Source: an uncultured Eubacteriales bacterium
Lineage (GTDB): Bacteria > Bacillota > Clostridia > Oscillospirales > Acutalibacteraceae
Assembly (NCBI GenBank): GCA_949292775.1
Contig: CASFBL010000005.1
Span: 22,058-86,057 of the forward strand
DNA length: 64,000 nt
Direction: 5' to 3'
The translations under genes were made by a program, and so were the position numbers. Below are positions 27,926 to 37,624 of the stretch, piece by piece. The notes beneath the pieces were generated by a model. The model searched no databases, was not told where the DNA came from, and worked only from the letters and a program-made list of their open reading frames with translations. Each line of letters begins with the position of its first letter. The first letter of the stretch is position 1.

Positions 27926-28267
27926 ATGCAGCTTTTGATTTTAATTATACATGACCCGAAGCAAATGGAAACGATTTTGATGCGCATGATGGAGGCGGGA
28001 ATACGCGGCGGTTCGCTTGTGGATTGCGAAGGCGTTTTGCAGGCCATTGGCGCAAGCGGGGGTGAAAAGCCGCCTGTGTTTGGCTCTTTACGGCAATATT
28101 TGAATCCGGACAGTGAACGAAAAAATAAAATGCTGCTGTCGGCAATGTCCGCTGAGGAAATTCAGAAAACACACGAAATCGTCGAGGAAGTCACCGGCGG
28201 GCTCCAAAAAGCCAATACCGGCATTTTCCTGAGCCTGCCCGTCGGGTTTTCAGACGGTGTGCGGTAA
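27926..28267 (+). CDS. PII-like signalling protein
   Basis: The 113-residue cytoplasmic protein has the size and pattern of PII-like trimeric sensors: a first strand QLLILIIHDPKQMETILMRMMEAGIRGGSLVD, a long central loop region and a final strand pair. The classic PII T-loop motif is not preserved, so nucleotide or other ligand binding is unproven. AAGGAGG precedes the ATG. The gene lies directly upstream of a cation/proton antiporter gene, and PII-like proteins are known to control transporters; however, a terminator separates them. Confidence 0.6.
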   Translation: MQLLILIIHDPKQMETILMRMMEAGIRGGSLVDCEGVLQAIGASGGEKPPVFGSLRQYLNPDSERKNKMLLSAMSAEEIQKTHEIVEEVTGGLQKANTGIFLSLPVGFSDGVR

Positions 28268-28297
28268 AATTGCAAAATCCATAAAAACCAACTGTGA

Positions 28298-28340
28298 AGA
28301 AACCTGTGTTTGTGAAAAACGCGGGTTTCTTTTTCTTTGG
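28298..28340 (+). terminator. Terminator between the PII-like gene and the antiporter
   Basis: AGAAACCTGTGTTT pairs with AAACGCGGGTTTCT (two G-U pairs), followed by TTTTCTTT. Partial read-through would allow joint expression. Confidence 0.82.
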
Positions 28341-28384
28341 AAAAAGCGTATAATACCGCCGGAAATGAAAAAGGAAGATGAAAT

Positions 28385-29590
28385 ATGGAAGCATACGCGA
28401 TTTTTAAAAATCTTTGTATCATTATCGTCGCGGCAAAACTGTTTGGTATTGCCGCGCGGAAAATCAAAGTGCCGCAGGTCGTCGGTGAAATCATTGCCGG
28501 TCTGGTTATCGGGCCGAGCGTGCTGGGCATCGTTGACCAAAGCGATTTTTTAACACAGGTCGCCGAAATCGGCGTGGTGCTTTTGATGTTTACCGCAGGC
28601 CTCGGTACAAATCTCCATGACCTCGTGCGCACCGGGCCAAAGGCGTTTGCCATTGCCTGCGCCGGTGTTTTGGTTCCGCTTGTGGGCGGTACGCTTTTGT
28701 ATATGGCGGTTTACGGTTTTTCGCCGTGGGGTTCGCCCGATTTTTACCGCGCGGTGTTCATCGGTGTGATTATGACCGCCACCTCTGTGAGCATTACCGT
28801 GCAGGCGCTCAAAGAACTCGGAAAACTGTCTTCTGAGGTAGGCACCACGATTGTGAGCGCTGCAATCATTGACGATGTTATCGGCATTGTCGTGCTGACT
28901 TTCGTCATCGGTATGGCGGGCGGCGAGGTACAGCCGGTTTCCGTACTTTTAAAAACTGTCCTCTTTTTCGTGTTTGCATTTGTGGTCGGCTTTATTATCT
29001 ACAAGGTGTTTCGCTGGGGCGACAAGCGTTGGCCGCACACCCGGCGCATTCCGATTATGGGCCTTGCGCTTTGCCTCGGCATGGCATATGTTGCAGAGCG
29101 CTTTTTCGGCATTGCCGACATCACCGGCGCCTATGTTGCGGGCATCATTTTATGCAGTATTCATGACTCCGAATATATTGCCGAAAAAATGGATGTTGAG
29201 TCTTACATGCTGTTCGGCCCGGTGTTTTTCGCAAGCATCGGCTTGAAAACCACCCTCGACACGGTTTCCGGCGAACTGATTTTGTTCGCAGTGGGCTTTA
29301 TAATCGTCGCGCTTGTCTGCAAGGTGCTTGGCTGCTCTTTGATGTCAAAGCTTTGCCGCTTTAACTGGAGCGATTCCTTAAAAATCGGCGTCGGCATGAT
29401 GACGCGCGGCGAAGTTGCGCTCATCGTTGCGCAAAAAGGACTTTCCTGCGGTATTATCTCTTCCGCCTATTTCACCCCGGTCATTTTGCTGATTCTGATT
29501 TCGTCCATTGTTACCCCTATCTTTTTAAAGCTGCTATTTGCACGAGATGAAAAAAAGCTTCCGCCTGCGACGGAAACAGTAAGTGAATAG
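28385..29590 (+). CDS. CPA2-type cation:proton antiporter
   Basis: The 401-residue membrane protein has about twelve membrane segments and the Kef/NapA-type Na+/H+ exchanger fold (KIKVPQVVGEIIAGLVIGPSVLGI near 20-45; a conserved acidic pair in the AAIIDDVIGI segment, about 160-169, the ion-binding aspartates). No RCK/TrkA domain is attached, so control may come from a separate protein such as the PII-like product upstream. The ion (Na+ or K+) is undetermined. AAGGAAG precedes the ATG, and a TATAAT lies at 28349. Confidence 0.9.
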   Translation: MEAYAIFKNLCIIIVAAKLFGIAARKIKVPQVVGEIIAGLVIGPSVLGIVDQSDFLTQVAEIGVVLLMFTAGLGTNLHDLVRTGPKAFAIACAGVLVPLVGGTLLYMAVYGFSPWGSPDFYRAVFIGVIMTATSVSITVQALKELGKLSSEVGTTIVSAAIIDDVIGIVVLTFVIGMAGGEVQPVSVLLKTVLFFVFAFVVGFIIYKVFRWGDKRWPHTRRIPIMGLALCLGMAYVAERFFGIADITGAYVAGIILCSIHDSEYIAEKMDVESYMLFGPVFFASIGLKTTLDTVSGELILFAVGFIIVALVCKVLGCSLMSKLCRFNWSDSLKIGVGMMTRGEVALIVAQKGLSCGIISSAYFTPVILLILISSIVTPIFLKLLFARDEKKLPPATETVSE

Positions 29591-29591
29591 C

Positions 29592-29627
29592 AAAAAACAG
29601 GTACGCCAATTCGCGTACCTGTTTTTT
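29592..29627 (+). terminator. Terminator between antiporter and lipoprotein genes
   Basis: AAAAACAGGTACGC pairs with GCGTACCTGTTTTT around a six-base loop; the symmetrical A/T ends let it work on both strands for these convergent genes. Confidence 0.9.
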
Positions 29628-29672
29628 GCTGTTTGCTTCTGAAAGCAGAGGTAAGACTTTAATTTTGTAAAG

Positions 29673-30059
29673 TTAGCTATTGTTTGCGTCGGTGTTCGAG
29701 ACGGTTACAGTATACACAGTGCCGTTTTGAATGTCTTTTCGCCCGACTTCGATTTGCCCGGAATACAAGTATTCCTCTGCAAGCGCGTCATAGACGCATA
29801 CCGGCTGTGCGCCATAAGAGACCGGAGAAAATTCCACTTTTCCCGCATCATCGGTGGTACCCGCTTCCGGTGGCGGCCAAGGCTCTCTCCCGTCAGGGTA
29901 GTTGCCTGCATACACCTTGACGGCGCTTACCGGCTGCCCGGCTTCGTCTAAAACCTGAATCGTCACACTGCCGGAAGGTTTTGTGAGACTGCACGCGGCA
30001 AGCGACAGCAAGAAAATTGCACAAAGCAACAGTGCCAAAATGCGTTTTGCCGATTTCAT
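29673..30059 (-). CDS. Small lipoprotein with carboxypeptidase-regulatory-like domain
   Basis: The 128-residue protein has a classic lipoprotein signal (MKSAKRILALLL...LAAC, lipid Cys at about 23). The remainder is a short beta-sandwich similar to CnaB/carboxypeptidase-regulatory domains (SVTIQVLDEAGQPVSAVKVYAG...TTDDAGKVEFSPV pattern). It should sit on the outer face of the membrane. The role is unknown. A hairpin-T element lies in its leader. Confidence 0.8.
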   Translation of the reverse strand: MKSAKRILALLLCAIFLLSLAACSLTKPSGSVTIQVLDEAGQPVSAVKVYAGNYPDGREPWPPPEAGTTDDAGKVEFSPVSYGAQPVCVYDALAEEYLYSGQIEVGRKDIQNGTVYTVTVSNTDANNS

Positions 30060-30085
30060 CTTCTAAAACCTCCTTTGTCTCTATA

Positions 30086-30124
30086 AAGCAAAAACCATAA
30101 CAGCTTTTTGGGCTGCTATGGTTT
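30086..30124 (-). terminator. Hairpin-T element in the lipoprotein leader (possible attenuator)
   Basis: On the minus strand AAACCATAGCAGC pairs with GCTGTTATGGTTT, directly followed by TTGCTTT. It sits between a candidate promoter (30189-30217) and the gene, where a terminator would prevent expression unless it is regulated. Confidence 0.6.
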
Positions 30125-30188
30125 AATTTATATATTTTTCTATACATGTTTTCTGCAAGCAGCCGCAATTCCATTACCCTCTGTAAAC

Positions 30189-30217
30189 AGTATACACGAG
30201 TCAAAAGCAAAAGTCCA
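30189..30217 (-). promoter_or_regulatory. Candidate promoter of the small lipoprotein gene
   Basis: Minus-strand TGGACT (30212-30217), 17-base spacer, TATACT (30189-30194). The predicted leader is about 120 bases long and contains the hairpin-T element. Confidence 0.45.
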
Positions 30218-30370
30218 TGTGCATAGTCTATAAAGTACGCTTGGCTTCGCTGTGCAAAATGCTTGTTGCCGAAAAGGGGATTTTTGAATCGGCACATGTG
30301 TAAATATACAACAGTTGTGTCGAAAACTATGCAATTTTTTTGTGATTTTTCACAGAATTTTGCGCGATTT

Positions 30371-30394
30371 TTTTCAATTCAAAATCATTGAAAA
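30371..30394 (+). promoter_or_regulatory. Inverted repeat overlapping the iol promoter -35 box
   Basis: TTTTCAAT-N8-ATTGAAAA is a perfect 8+8+8 inverted repeat whose right arm contains the -35 box. That is an excellent place for a repressor or activator of inositol genes; no IolR gene is in the window. Confidence 0.5.
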
Positions 30395-30416
30395 TTCGAT
30401 TTGAAAGTGATATAAA
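30388..30416 (+). promoter_or_regulatory. Promoter of the inositol operon
   Basis: TTGAAA (30388-30393), 17-base spacer, TATAAA (30411-30416). Confidence 0.75.
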
Positions 30417-30459
30417 TATAGAATATATTTATTATGGAAAGGTGTGTTTTTCGAAATAT

Positions 30460-31299
30460 ATGGCATTGGTCACAATGAAAGAACTGCTCGACCGTGCAGA
30501 CGAGCAGGGCATTGCAGTCGGTGCGTTTTCGGTCGGCAATATGGAAATGGTCATGGGCGCGGTGAAAGCGGCCGAAGAGCTTGAAACCCCGATTATTTTA
30601 CAAATTGCGGAGGTTCGCTTACCCAGTTCACCGCTGGAACTTATGGGACCGATGATGCTTGCCGCTGCAGAAAATGCTTCTGTGGATATTGCAGTGCATC
30701 TTGATCACGGGCTTCGTCCTGAAACCGTGGCGAAAGCTTTAGATATCGGGTTTACTTCGGTCATGTTTGACGGCTCGCAAATGCCGCTTGAAAAGAACAT
30801 AGAAACCGTGAAAAATATTGTGCATCTTGCAAGTGACTACGACGCTACCGTGGAAGCGGAGCTCGGCGTAGTCGGCGGAAACGAAGGTGAGGGGAAAGCA
30901 CATGAAATTTTGTGCACAAACCCTGTCGACGCCGTTCAGTTCTGCAACGAAACTGGTATCGATGCGCTGGCGGTTGCCATCGGCAATGCCCACGGCAATT
31001 ATCCTGTGCTCCCGTCGCTTCGCTTTGATGTGCTCGAAGAAATCCATAAAGCGGTCAGCGTGCCGCTTGTTTTGCACGGGGGAACAGGCATCACCGCTGA
31101 AATGTTCCGCCGATGCATCTCTTTGGGCGTTCGCAAAATCAACATCGCCACCGCGTCTTTCGACAGTCTTGCAGCCTACGCAAAAGCATACTGCGACAAC
31201 AAGCCGCAAAAGCCAAATTATTTTGAGCTTTCTGCCTGTGAGGTCGAAGGGGTCTATCAAAATGTTCGTAAACACATTGAAATATTCAATATGAAGTGA
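30460..31299 (+). CDS. iolJ: Class II aldolase, IolJ-type (6-phospho-5-dehydro-2-deoxy-D-gluconate aldolase)
   Basis: It splits 6-phospho-5-dehydro-2-deoxygluconate into DHAP and malonate semialdehyde. The class II zinc aldolase motifs are visible: AVHLDHG, the GVVGGNEGEG loop, LVLHGGTGI and KINIATA. I start at ATG 30460 (MALVTMKELLD, the usual family start, 279 residues); an ATG at 30388 is inside the -35 box and cannot be translated from this promoter. The ribosome site GGAAAGG is unusually distant. Fructose-bisphosphate or tagatose aldolase is possible by sequence, but position in the iol operon supports IolJ. Confidence 0.85.
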   Translation: MALVTMKELLDRADEQGIAVGAFSVGNMEMVMGAVKAAEELETPIILQIAEVRLPSSPLELMGPMMLAAAENASVDIAVHLDHGLRPETVAKALDIGFTSVMFDGSQMPLEKNIETVKNIVHLASDYDATVEAELGVVGGNEGEGKAHEILCTNPVDAVQFCNETGIDALAVAIGNAHGNYPVLPSLRFDVLEEIHKAVSVPLVLHGGTGITAEMFRRCISLGVRKINIATASFDSLAAYAKAYCDNKPQKPNYFELSACEVEGVYQNVRKHIEIFNMK

Positions 31300-31310
31300 G
31301 GGAGTGTAAT

Positions 31311-32327
31311 ATGCAGTACATACAATTTGACCAAAGCAAGCCTTATGATTTAATCTTGCTCGGCCGCGTGGCGGTCGACTTTAACCCGGTCGATTATTAT
31401 TGCCCGCTCAATGAAAGCACAACTTTTAAGCGGTACTTGGGCGGTTCGCCCGCCAATATCGCCGTCGGCCTTGCGCGGCTCGGTAAAAAAGTCGGCTTTT
31501 TTGCGCGCGTGTCCGACGACCAGCTCGGCACCTTCGTTACCGACTTTTTCGAGAACGAGGGGATTGACACTTCTCACATCAAGCGCTGCACAAACGGCGA
31601 AAAAATCGGCCTGACCTTCACCGAAATCAAATCCGAAACCGAAAGCTCCATTTTGATGTACCGCAACGAAGCGGCCGACTTGAAGCTGGATGTTGCGGAT
31701 ATTGACGAAGACTATATCAAACAGGCAAAAGCCATTCTTATTTCCGGCACGGCGCTTGCCGAAAGCCCGTCGCGTGAAGCGGCACTCAAAGCGGTAGCGC
31801 TCGCCAAACGCAACGGCGTGCCGATTATCTTCGACATCGACTACCGTGCCTACAACTGGAAAAATAAAGACGAAATCGCCATTTATTATTCCGCAGTTGC
31901 GAAAGAAGCAGATATTATTTTAGGCTCCCGCGAGGAATATGATCTCACGCAAAGCCTTATAAAGCCCGGCATGACCGACGCCGAGACTGCCGCGCTGTGG
32001 CATGGCTGCAATGCGAAAATCGTCATCATCAAACACGGCAAGGACGGCTCCACCGCCTATACCAACGACGGCGAAAGCTATTCGATTAAACCATTCCCCG
32101 TTAAGCTCTTAAAATCCTTCGGCGGCGGCGACGGCTACGCTTCCGCGTTCCTTTACGGTTTGTTTGAAGGATATGATATGATGGACGCGCTCGAATTCGG
32201 TTCGGCTTCCGCGGCAATGTTGGTTGCGTCCCATGCCTGCTCGCAGGATATGCCCACGGTCGAAGCGGTGAAAGAGTTCATCCGTAAAGAAAAGGAAGAA
32301 TACGGCGAAATGGTCGCGCGCGGCTGA
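31311..32327 (+). CDS. iolC: 5-dehydro-2-deoxygluconokinase
   Basis: This PfkB-family sugar kinase phosphorylates 5-dehydro-2-deoxygluconate. It has the sugar-binding motif GGSPANIAVGLARLGKKVG and the catalytic/ATP motif FGGGDGYASAFLYGLF near residue 267, where Asp is the base. I chose ATG 31311 because GAGGGAGTG lies just before it; an upstream GTG at 31296 would overlap that site. It is 338 residues long and sits 11 bases after iolJ. Confidence 0.9.
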   Translation: MQYIQFDQSKPYDLILLGRVAVDFNPVDYYCPLNESTTFKRYLGGSPANIAVGLARLGKKVGFFARVSDDQLGTFVTDFFENEGIDTSHIKRCTNGEKIGLTFTEIKSETESSILMYRNEAADLKLDVADIDEDYIKQAKAILISGTALAESPSREAALKAVALAKRNGVPIIFDIDYRAYNWKNKDEIAIYYSAVAKEADIILGSREEYDLTQSLIKPGMTDAETAALWHGCNAKIVIIKHGKDGSTAYTNDGESYSIKPFPVKLLKSFGGGDGYASAFLYGLFEGYDMMDALEFGSASAAMLVASHACSQDMPTVEAVKEFIRKEKEEYGEMVARG

Positions 32328-32365
32328 TTTTGTCTTTACACAGTATTTTTTGGAGATGAAGCTAT

Positions 32366-33136
32366 ATGTATGATAACCCGGCATTCAACGCCCAAAATGA
32401 AAAAATCCTTTGCGAAATGGGCGGCAAAAACGCGGAAATGCTGATGAATATCAAGGTGAAACGCCTGCAAAAAGGCGAAAGCCTGACTGTCTGCGACGCG
32501 GCAAACGAAACCGCCGTGATGCTCCTTGCGGGCGAGGTGACCTTCTCGTTTGACGGCAAAACCGAAGCTGCAAAACGCGAAAATCCGTTTGCCGAAAAGC
32601 CCTATTGCCTGCATTTTTCAAAAGGCTTGCAGGCGCAAGTGACTGCACTTGAAGACAGCCGTATTTTAATTCAGCAGACCGATAATAATAACGACTTCGG
32701 CTATGTTTGGTATACACCAAATGATTGTATGCTCCAGGAATTCGGCAAAGCGCAGTGGAACGGTACGGCGCACCGTCAGGTGCTCACGGTGTTCGATTAT
32801 GAATCGGCCCCCTATTCCAATATGGTGCTCGGTGAAGTGTTCCACAAGCCCGGCTGCTGGTCGAGCTATCCGCCGCATTATCACCCCCAGCCCGAGCTTT
32901 ATTATTACGAGTTCGACAAGCCGCAGGGCTTTGGCGTCGGCTTCAACGGCGACGAATGCTATAAGGTCGAAAACGGGGGCTGCCTTTCAATCACCCCGAT
33001 GAAAACCCACCAGCAGGTTGCCGCGCCCGGCTATTCCATGTATTATGTCTGGATGATTCGCCATTTGGACGGCGACCCGTGGCGCAAAACGCGCATTGAC
33101 GCGCCGGAACACAAGTGGCTCTTAGACGCAGAATAA
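32366..33136 (+). CDS. iolB: 5-deoxy-glucuronate isomerase
   Basis: IolB isomerises 5-deoxy-glucuronate to 5-dehydro-2-deoxygluconate, the substrate of IolC. The 256-residue bicupin shows the metal-binding PPHYHPQPELYYYEF motif (family hallmark). It follows iolC by 38 bases with GGAG before the ATG. Confidence 0.93.
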   Translation: MYDNPAFNAQNEKILCEMGGKNAEMLMNIKVKRLQKGESLTVCDAANETAVMLLAGEVTFSFDGKTEAAKRENPFAEKPYCLHFSKGLQAQVTALEDSRILIQQTDNNNDFGYVWYTPNDCMLQEFGKAQWNGTAHRQVLTVFDYESAPYSNMVLGEVFHKPGCWSSYPPHYHPQPELYYYEFDKPQGFGVGFNGDECYKVENGGCLSITPMKTHQQVAAPGYSMYYVWMIRHLDGDPWRKTRIDAPEHKWLLDAE

Positions 33137-33148
33137 GGAGGAAACCCA

Positions 33149-35065
33149 ATGCCGTATATGACAACCGCACAAGCGCTTGTGCGCTTTTTAGATAACCAGT
33201 ATGTCTCCTTTGACGGAAAAGAAACCAAGTTTGTGGAGGGCATCTTCACCATTTTCGGCCACGGCATTGTCTGCGGTCTCGGCGAGGCGCTCGACTCGAA
33301 CCGTGGGGGACTGACGGTTTTCCAGGGTAAGAATGAGCAGGGCATGGCGCACGCCGCCACCGCCTTTGCTAAACAGAATAATCGCCGCAAAATCATTGCC
33401 TGTTCTTCTTCTATCGGTCCGGGCGCTGCAAATATGATTACTGCGGCTGCAACCGCAACGGTCAATCACATCCCGCTGCTTTTGTTCCCGGCGGATGCGT
33501 TTTCTACCCGCCAGCCCGACCCGGTGCTTCAGCAGTTTGAGCAGGTGAACTCCCTTGCGACCACCACAAACGACGCTTACAAGGCCGTTTGCCGTTATTG
33601 GGACAGAATCGCACGCCCTGAGCAGCTGATGAGCGCCATGCTCAACGCCATGCGCGTGCTGACCGACACTGCCTGCACAGGCGCGGTCTGTATTTCTATG
33701 CCGCAGGATGTCGAGGGCGAGAGTTACGACTTCCCCGAAGAATTCCTTCAAAAACGCGTACATAAAATTACCCGCATCGCGCCTGCAAAAGAAGAGATAG
33801 AGGATGTAGCCGCTGTGCTGGCGGCCGCCAAAAAGCCGCTGGTCATCTGCGGCGGCGGTGTGCGGTATTCCGAAGCGGGCGAAGTGCTTGAAAACTTCTG
33901 CCATGCGTTCAACATTCCGTTCGCCGAAACCCAGAGCGGCAAAACCGCCTGCCTTTCCTCCGACGAATATAATCTCGGCGGTCTTGGCGTTACCGGCAAT
34001 TCCGCCGGCAACGACATTGCGAAAGAAGCCGATGTTATTTTGGGCGTCGGCACTCGCTTTTCGGACTTTACGACCGGCTCGAAATCCCTGTTCCGCGCAG
34101 ATGCCAAGGTGCTGACAATCAATACTTCGCGCTTTGATGCATACAAGCTCGGCGCAGTGAAACTGGTCTGCGATGCAAAGCTTGGTCTGCTTGCGCTGCA
34201 TGAGGCGCTGGAAGCGAAAGAATACCGCTCCGGCTACACAACCGAAATCAAAGCCGCCAAAGACGGCTGGGAAAAGGAAATGCAGTTCCTCGCAGGCTAC
34301 GCTTATGATGAAAACTTCAAACCGCTGATTGCGGCGGGCGACCCGCGCACGATTCCCGAATTCGCCGAGCGGTTCGGTACAATCACGCAAACCGCGGCGG
34401 TCGCGAAAGTCCGCGAACTGATTCCGGCTGATGCTGTCTGTGTGGGCGCTGCCGGTTCGCTTCCGGGGGACCTTCAAAGAATGTGGACCTCCGACAGCCG
34501 CTATTCTTACAATATGGAATACGGCTATTCCTGCATGGGCTATGAAATTGCCGGCGCGTTCGGTTCAAAGCTCGCGTCCCCTGAAAAAGAAGTGTACGCG
34601 ATGTGCGGCGACGGCAGCTACTTAATGCTCCATTCCGAGCTTGTCACCTCCATTCAGGAACGCAAAAAAATCAATGTTCTTTTGTTTGACAACAGCGGTT
34701 TCGGCTGTATCAATAATCTGGAAATGTCCAACGGCATCGGCAACCTTGCAACGGAATTCCGCTTCCGCGACGAAAACGGCAACCTGCTCGGCAACCTTGT
34801 CCCGATTGATTTTGCCAAAGCGGCGAGCGGCTACGGGGTAAAGACCTATACGGCACGGACGATGGAAGAACTCGAAGCGGCGCTTTTAGACAGCCAAAAG
34901 CAAACGGTGTCAACGCTTATCGACATTAAGGTCTTGCCGAAATCCATGACCGACGGCTACGGCGCGTGGTGGAATGTCGGTGTGGCGAGCACCTCTCAAA
35001 ACGAAGCGGTACGCTCGGCCTATTCCAGGAAAAAAGAAAATTTAGAGAAAGCGAGAAAATACTGA
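33149..35065 (+). CDS. iolD: 3D-(3,5/4)-trihydroxycyclohexane-1,2-dione hydrolase
   Basis: IolD is a thiamine-diphosphate enzyme that opens the inositol ring. The 638-residue protein has the three domains of the acetolactate-synthase family: N-terminal pyrimidine-binding domain, central domain, and C-terminal ThDP domain with [16 protein letters not shown] and the Mg-binding DNSGFG. A strong GGAGG lies 7 bases before the ATG. Its stop overlaps the iolE start by one base. Confidence 0.94.
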   Translation: MPYMTTAQALVRFLDNQYVSFDGKETKFVEGIFTIFGHGIVCGLGEALDSNRGGLTVFQGKNEQGMAHAATAFAKQNNRRKIIACSSSIGPGAANMITAAATATVNHIPLLLFPADAFSTRQPDPVLQQFEQVNSLATTTNDAYKAVCRYWDRIARPEQLMSAMLNAMRVLTDTACTGAVCISMPQDVEGESYDFPEEFLQKRVHKITRIAPAKEEIEDVAAVLAAAKKPLVICGGGVRYSEAGEVLENFCHAFNIPFAETQSGKTACLSSDEYNLGGLGVTGNSAGNDIAKEADVILGVGTRFSDFTTGSKSLFRADAKVLTINTSRFDAYKLGAVKLVCDAKLGLLALHEALEAKEYRSGYTTEIKAAKDGWEKEMQFLAGYAYDENFKPLIAAGDPRTIPEFAERFGTITQTAAVAKVRELIPADAVCVGAAGSLPGDLQRMWTSDSRYSYNMEYGYSCMGYEIAGAFGSKLASPEKEVYAMCGDGSYLMLHSELVTSIQERKKINVLLFDNSGFGCINNLEMSNGIGNLATEFRFRDENGNLLGNLVPIDFAKAASGYGVKTYTARTMEELEAALLDSQKQTVSTLIDIKVLPKSMTDGYGAWWNVGVASTSQNEAVRSAYSRKKENLEKARKY

Positions 35066-35958
35066 TGTTAGACAGAAGCAAAGTCAAACTCGGCATTGCG
35101 CCGATTGCATGGACAAACGACGATATGCCGGATCTCGGCGCGGAAAATACCTTTGAGCAGTGCATTTCTGAAATGGCGCTTGCCGGTTTTACCGGCTGCG
35201 AGGTGGGCAATAAATATCCGAAAGATGCCGTCGTCTTAAAAAAAGCGCTCGACCTTCGCGGCATGCAAATCTGCAACGCGTGGTTTTCCACATTCTTAAC
35301 CACAAAGCCCTATGAGGAGACCGAACGCGACTTTATCCGCCATATCACTTTCTTAAAAGAAATGGGCGCAAAGGTTGTCGGCGTTTCCGAGCAGGGACAC
35401 TCCATTCAGGGTACGGACAAATCCATTTTCCGCGATAAATATGTGATGAATGACGAAGAATGGGAAATGCTTTGCACAGGGCTTAACAAGCTCGGCAAAG
35501 TGGCAAAGGATATGGGCATTTCGCTTTGCTTCCATCACCACATGGGCACTGTTGTGCAGACCGCGGCAGAAATCGACCGCATGATGGAAAACACCGACCC
35601 CGAGCTTTTCGGGCTTCTGTTTGACTCCGGTCATCTCGCTTACTGCGGCGAGGATTATATGGCGGTTCTCAAAAAATATGCCGACCGCATTAAGCATGTT
35701 CATTTAAAAGATATCCGCCCGGAAATGGTCGAAAAGGTAAAAGCCGAGAATCTGAGCTTCCTTGACGGTGTGCGCCTCGGCACTTTCACCGTGCCCGGCG
35801 ACGGCGCAATCGACTTCAAGCCGATTTTTGATGTGCTGGAAGAAACAGGTTATGAGGGCTATGTTTTGGTCGAAGCGGAGCAAGACCCCGCCAAAGCAAA
35901 TCCGTTTGAATATGCACTTAAAGCCCGGCAGTATATCGCCGAGGTTTCCGGCCTTTAA
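35065..35958 (+). CDS. iolE: Myo-inosose-2 dehydratase
   Basis: IolE removes water from 2-keto-myo-inositol to give the dione substrate of IolD. The 297-residue TIM-barrel protein has the AP-endonuclease-2/sugar isomerase metal motifs ([25 protein letters not shown]). The ATG overlaps the iolD stop (TGATG), indicating translational coupling. Confidence 0.92.
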   Translation: MLDRSKVKLGIAPIAWTNDDMPDLGAENTFEQCISEMALAGFTGCEVGNKYPKDAVVLKKALDLRGMQICNAWFSTFLTTKPYEETERDFIRHITFLKEMGAKVVGVSEQGHSIQGTDKSIFRDKYVMNDEEWEMLCTGLNKLGKVAKDMGISLCFHHHMGTVVQTAAEIDRMMENTDPELFGLLFDSGHLAYCGEDYMAVLKKYADRIKHVHLKDIRPEMVEKVKAENLSFLDGVRLGTFTVPGDGAIDFKPIFDVLEETGYEGYVLVEAEQDPAKANPFEYALKARQYIAEVSGL

Positions 35959-35988
35959 TCCAGGAAAATAATTTGGAGGAGTAAATAT

Positions 35989-37497
35989 ATGGCAGTCGAA
36001 AAATTACAGTATTTTGTAAACGGTCAGTTCAAGGATTCCAAGACGGATACTTGGTATGACCTGCACAATCCGAGCACCGGCGAAGTCACCGGGCAGGCGC
36101 CTTGCTGCACCAACGACGAGGTGCTCGAGGCGATTGAAGCGGCAAAAGCCGCTTATCCGGGCTGGCGTGCTGTTCCGGCAATCAAGCGTGCACAGATTCT
36201 CTACAAAATCCGTGACCTGATTATCGAAAACATGGAAGAACTCACCATGAGCGTCGCGAAAGAAAACGGTAAGGTCTGGAGCGAAGCGGAAGGCGATGTT
36301 CTGAAAGCCAAAGAGGGGACAGAGCTTGCAACGCAAGTGCCGTCTTTGATGATGGGCGAAAGCATAATGGATGCTTCCACCGGTTATGACACCGTCAAAT
36401 ACCGTGAGCCGCTCGGCGTGTTCGCAGGCATCGTGCCGGTCAACTTCCCGGCAATGATTCCGTTCGGTTGGATGGCGCCCACCTGCATTGCCTGCGGCAA
36501 TACCATGGTGCTGAAAGCCGCGTCGCTGACGCCGAAAACCGCAATGCTGTTTGCGAAAATCTATAAAGAAGCGGGCGTGCCCGACGGCGTTATCAATGTT
36601 GTGACCTGCTCGCGCAACGAGATTAACACCATTCTCGACCACCCCGATGTCAAAGGCATTACCTTTGTCGGTTCAACGCCGGTCGGCTTGAAAATTTATC
36701 AGCGTGCCGCAGCAGCAGGAAAACGCTGCCAGGCGCTTTGCCAGGCAAAGAACCACGCGCTGGTCATGGCGGACGCAGCACTCGAAAGAACCGTTGCGGG
36801 CGTTATCAACTCCGCTTACGGCTGCGCAGGGCAGCGCTGCATGGCACTTTCCTGCTGTGTGGTCGAAGAAGCGATTGCCGACAAATTTGTCGCCGAGCTT
36901 AAAAAGCAGGCTTCCAAAATCAAAGTCGGCCCGTCATGGGATAAGACCTCGAAGCTTGGTCCGATTACCTATGAAAAGCACTATAAAGAAGTGCTTGCCG
37001 ACATTGACAAGGGTGTCGCCGAGGGCGCAGAGCTTGTGCTCGACGGCAGAAACTATAAAGTCGAAGGCTACGAAAACGGCTATTTCGTAGGCCCCACCAT
37101 TTTCGACCATGTTACTGAAGACATGACCATCGGCCGCGACGAGGTGTTCGGTCCGGTGCTTTGCATCAAGCGCTGCAAGGACTTCAAAGAGGGGCTTGCC
37201 ATTATGAACGCCAACCCCTATGCCAACGGCTCGGTCATTTATACCCAAAGCGGTTACTTTGCGCGTGAATTTGCGCGCCACACCGACGGCGGTCAGGTCG
37301 GCATCAATGTCGGCATTCCCGTGCCGGTCGGCTTCTTCCCGTTCTCGGGGCACAAACAGTCCTTCTTCGGCGATTTGCACTGCCTCGGCAAAGACGCTTA
37401 CCGCTTCTTCACCGAAAGCAAGGCTGTCACGACCCACTGGTTTGACGAAGAAGAAAAAACGACTACGGAAGTTTCCACTTGGGACGGCACTATCTAA
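35989..37497 (+). CDS. iolA: CoA-acylating methylmalonate/malonate semialdehyde dehydrogenase
   Basis: The 502-residue aldehyde dehydrogenase converts malonate semialdehyde, made by IolJ, to acetyl-CoA and CO2 with NAD. The MmsA/IolA subgroup is shown by GCAGQRCMALS with catalytic Cys284 and by VPVNFPAMIPFGW. GGAGG precedes the ATG. It completes the inositol pathway. The transposase gene starts two bases after its stop codon. Confidence 0.94.
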   Translation: MAVEKLQYFVNGQFKDSKTDTWYDLHNPSTGEVTGQAPCCTNDEVLEAIEAAKAAYPGWRAVPAIKRAQILYKIRDLIIENMEELTMSVAKENGKVWSEAEGDVLKAKEGTELATQVPSLMMGESIMDASTGYDTVKYREPLGVFAGIVPVNFPAMIPFGWMAPTCIACGNTMVLKAASLTPKTAMLFAKIYKEAGVPDGVINVVTCSRNEINTILDHPDVKGITFVGSTPVGLKIYQRAAAAGKRCQALCQAKNHALVMADAALERTVAGVINSAYGCAGQRCMALSCCVVEEAIADKFVAELKKQASKIKVGPSWDKTSKLGPITYEKHYKEVLADIDKGVAEGAELVLDGRNYKVEGYENGYFVGPTIFDHVTEDMTIGRDEVFGPVLCIKRCKDFKEGLAIMNANPYANGSVIYTQSGYFAREFARHTDGGQVGINVGIPVPVGFFPFSGHKQSFFGDLHCLGKDAYRFFTESKAVTTHWFDEEEKTTTEVSTWDGTI

Positions 37498-37624
37498 AAA
37501 TGAAAAACGACCTTCCGAAACGGAAGCATCCGCGGCTTAAAGGCTACAATTACAGTCAAAACGGATATTATTTCGTGACGATGTGCGCGGTGCACAGGCG
37601 ATGTGTGTTCGGGACAATCCAAAG

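Larger units (their letters stand above)
30060..30459. other. 400-base divergent intergenic region
   Basis: The region separates the lipoprotein gene (minus) from the inositol operon (plus). It holds the candidate attenuator and promoter for the lipoprotein, and a promoter with an overlapping inverted repeat for iolJ. I see no coding sequence in the remaining AT-rich part. Confidence 0.6.

Noticed and set aside
33188-34477. 429-codon open frame opposite iolD
   Set aside because: It is antisense to a well-conserved ThDP enzyme and its composition is that of a mirrored coding frame.
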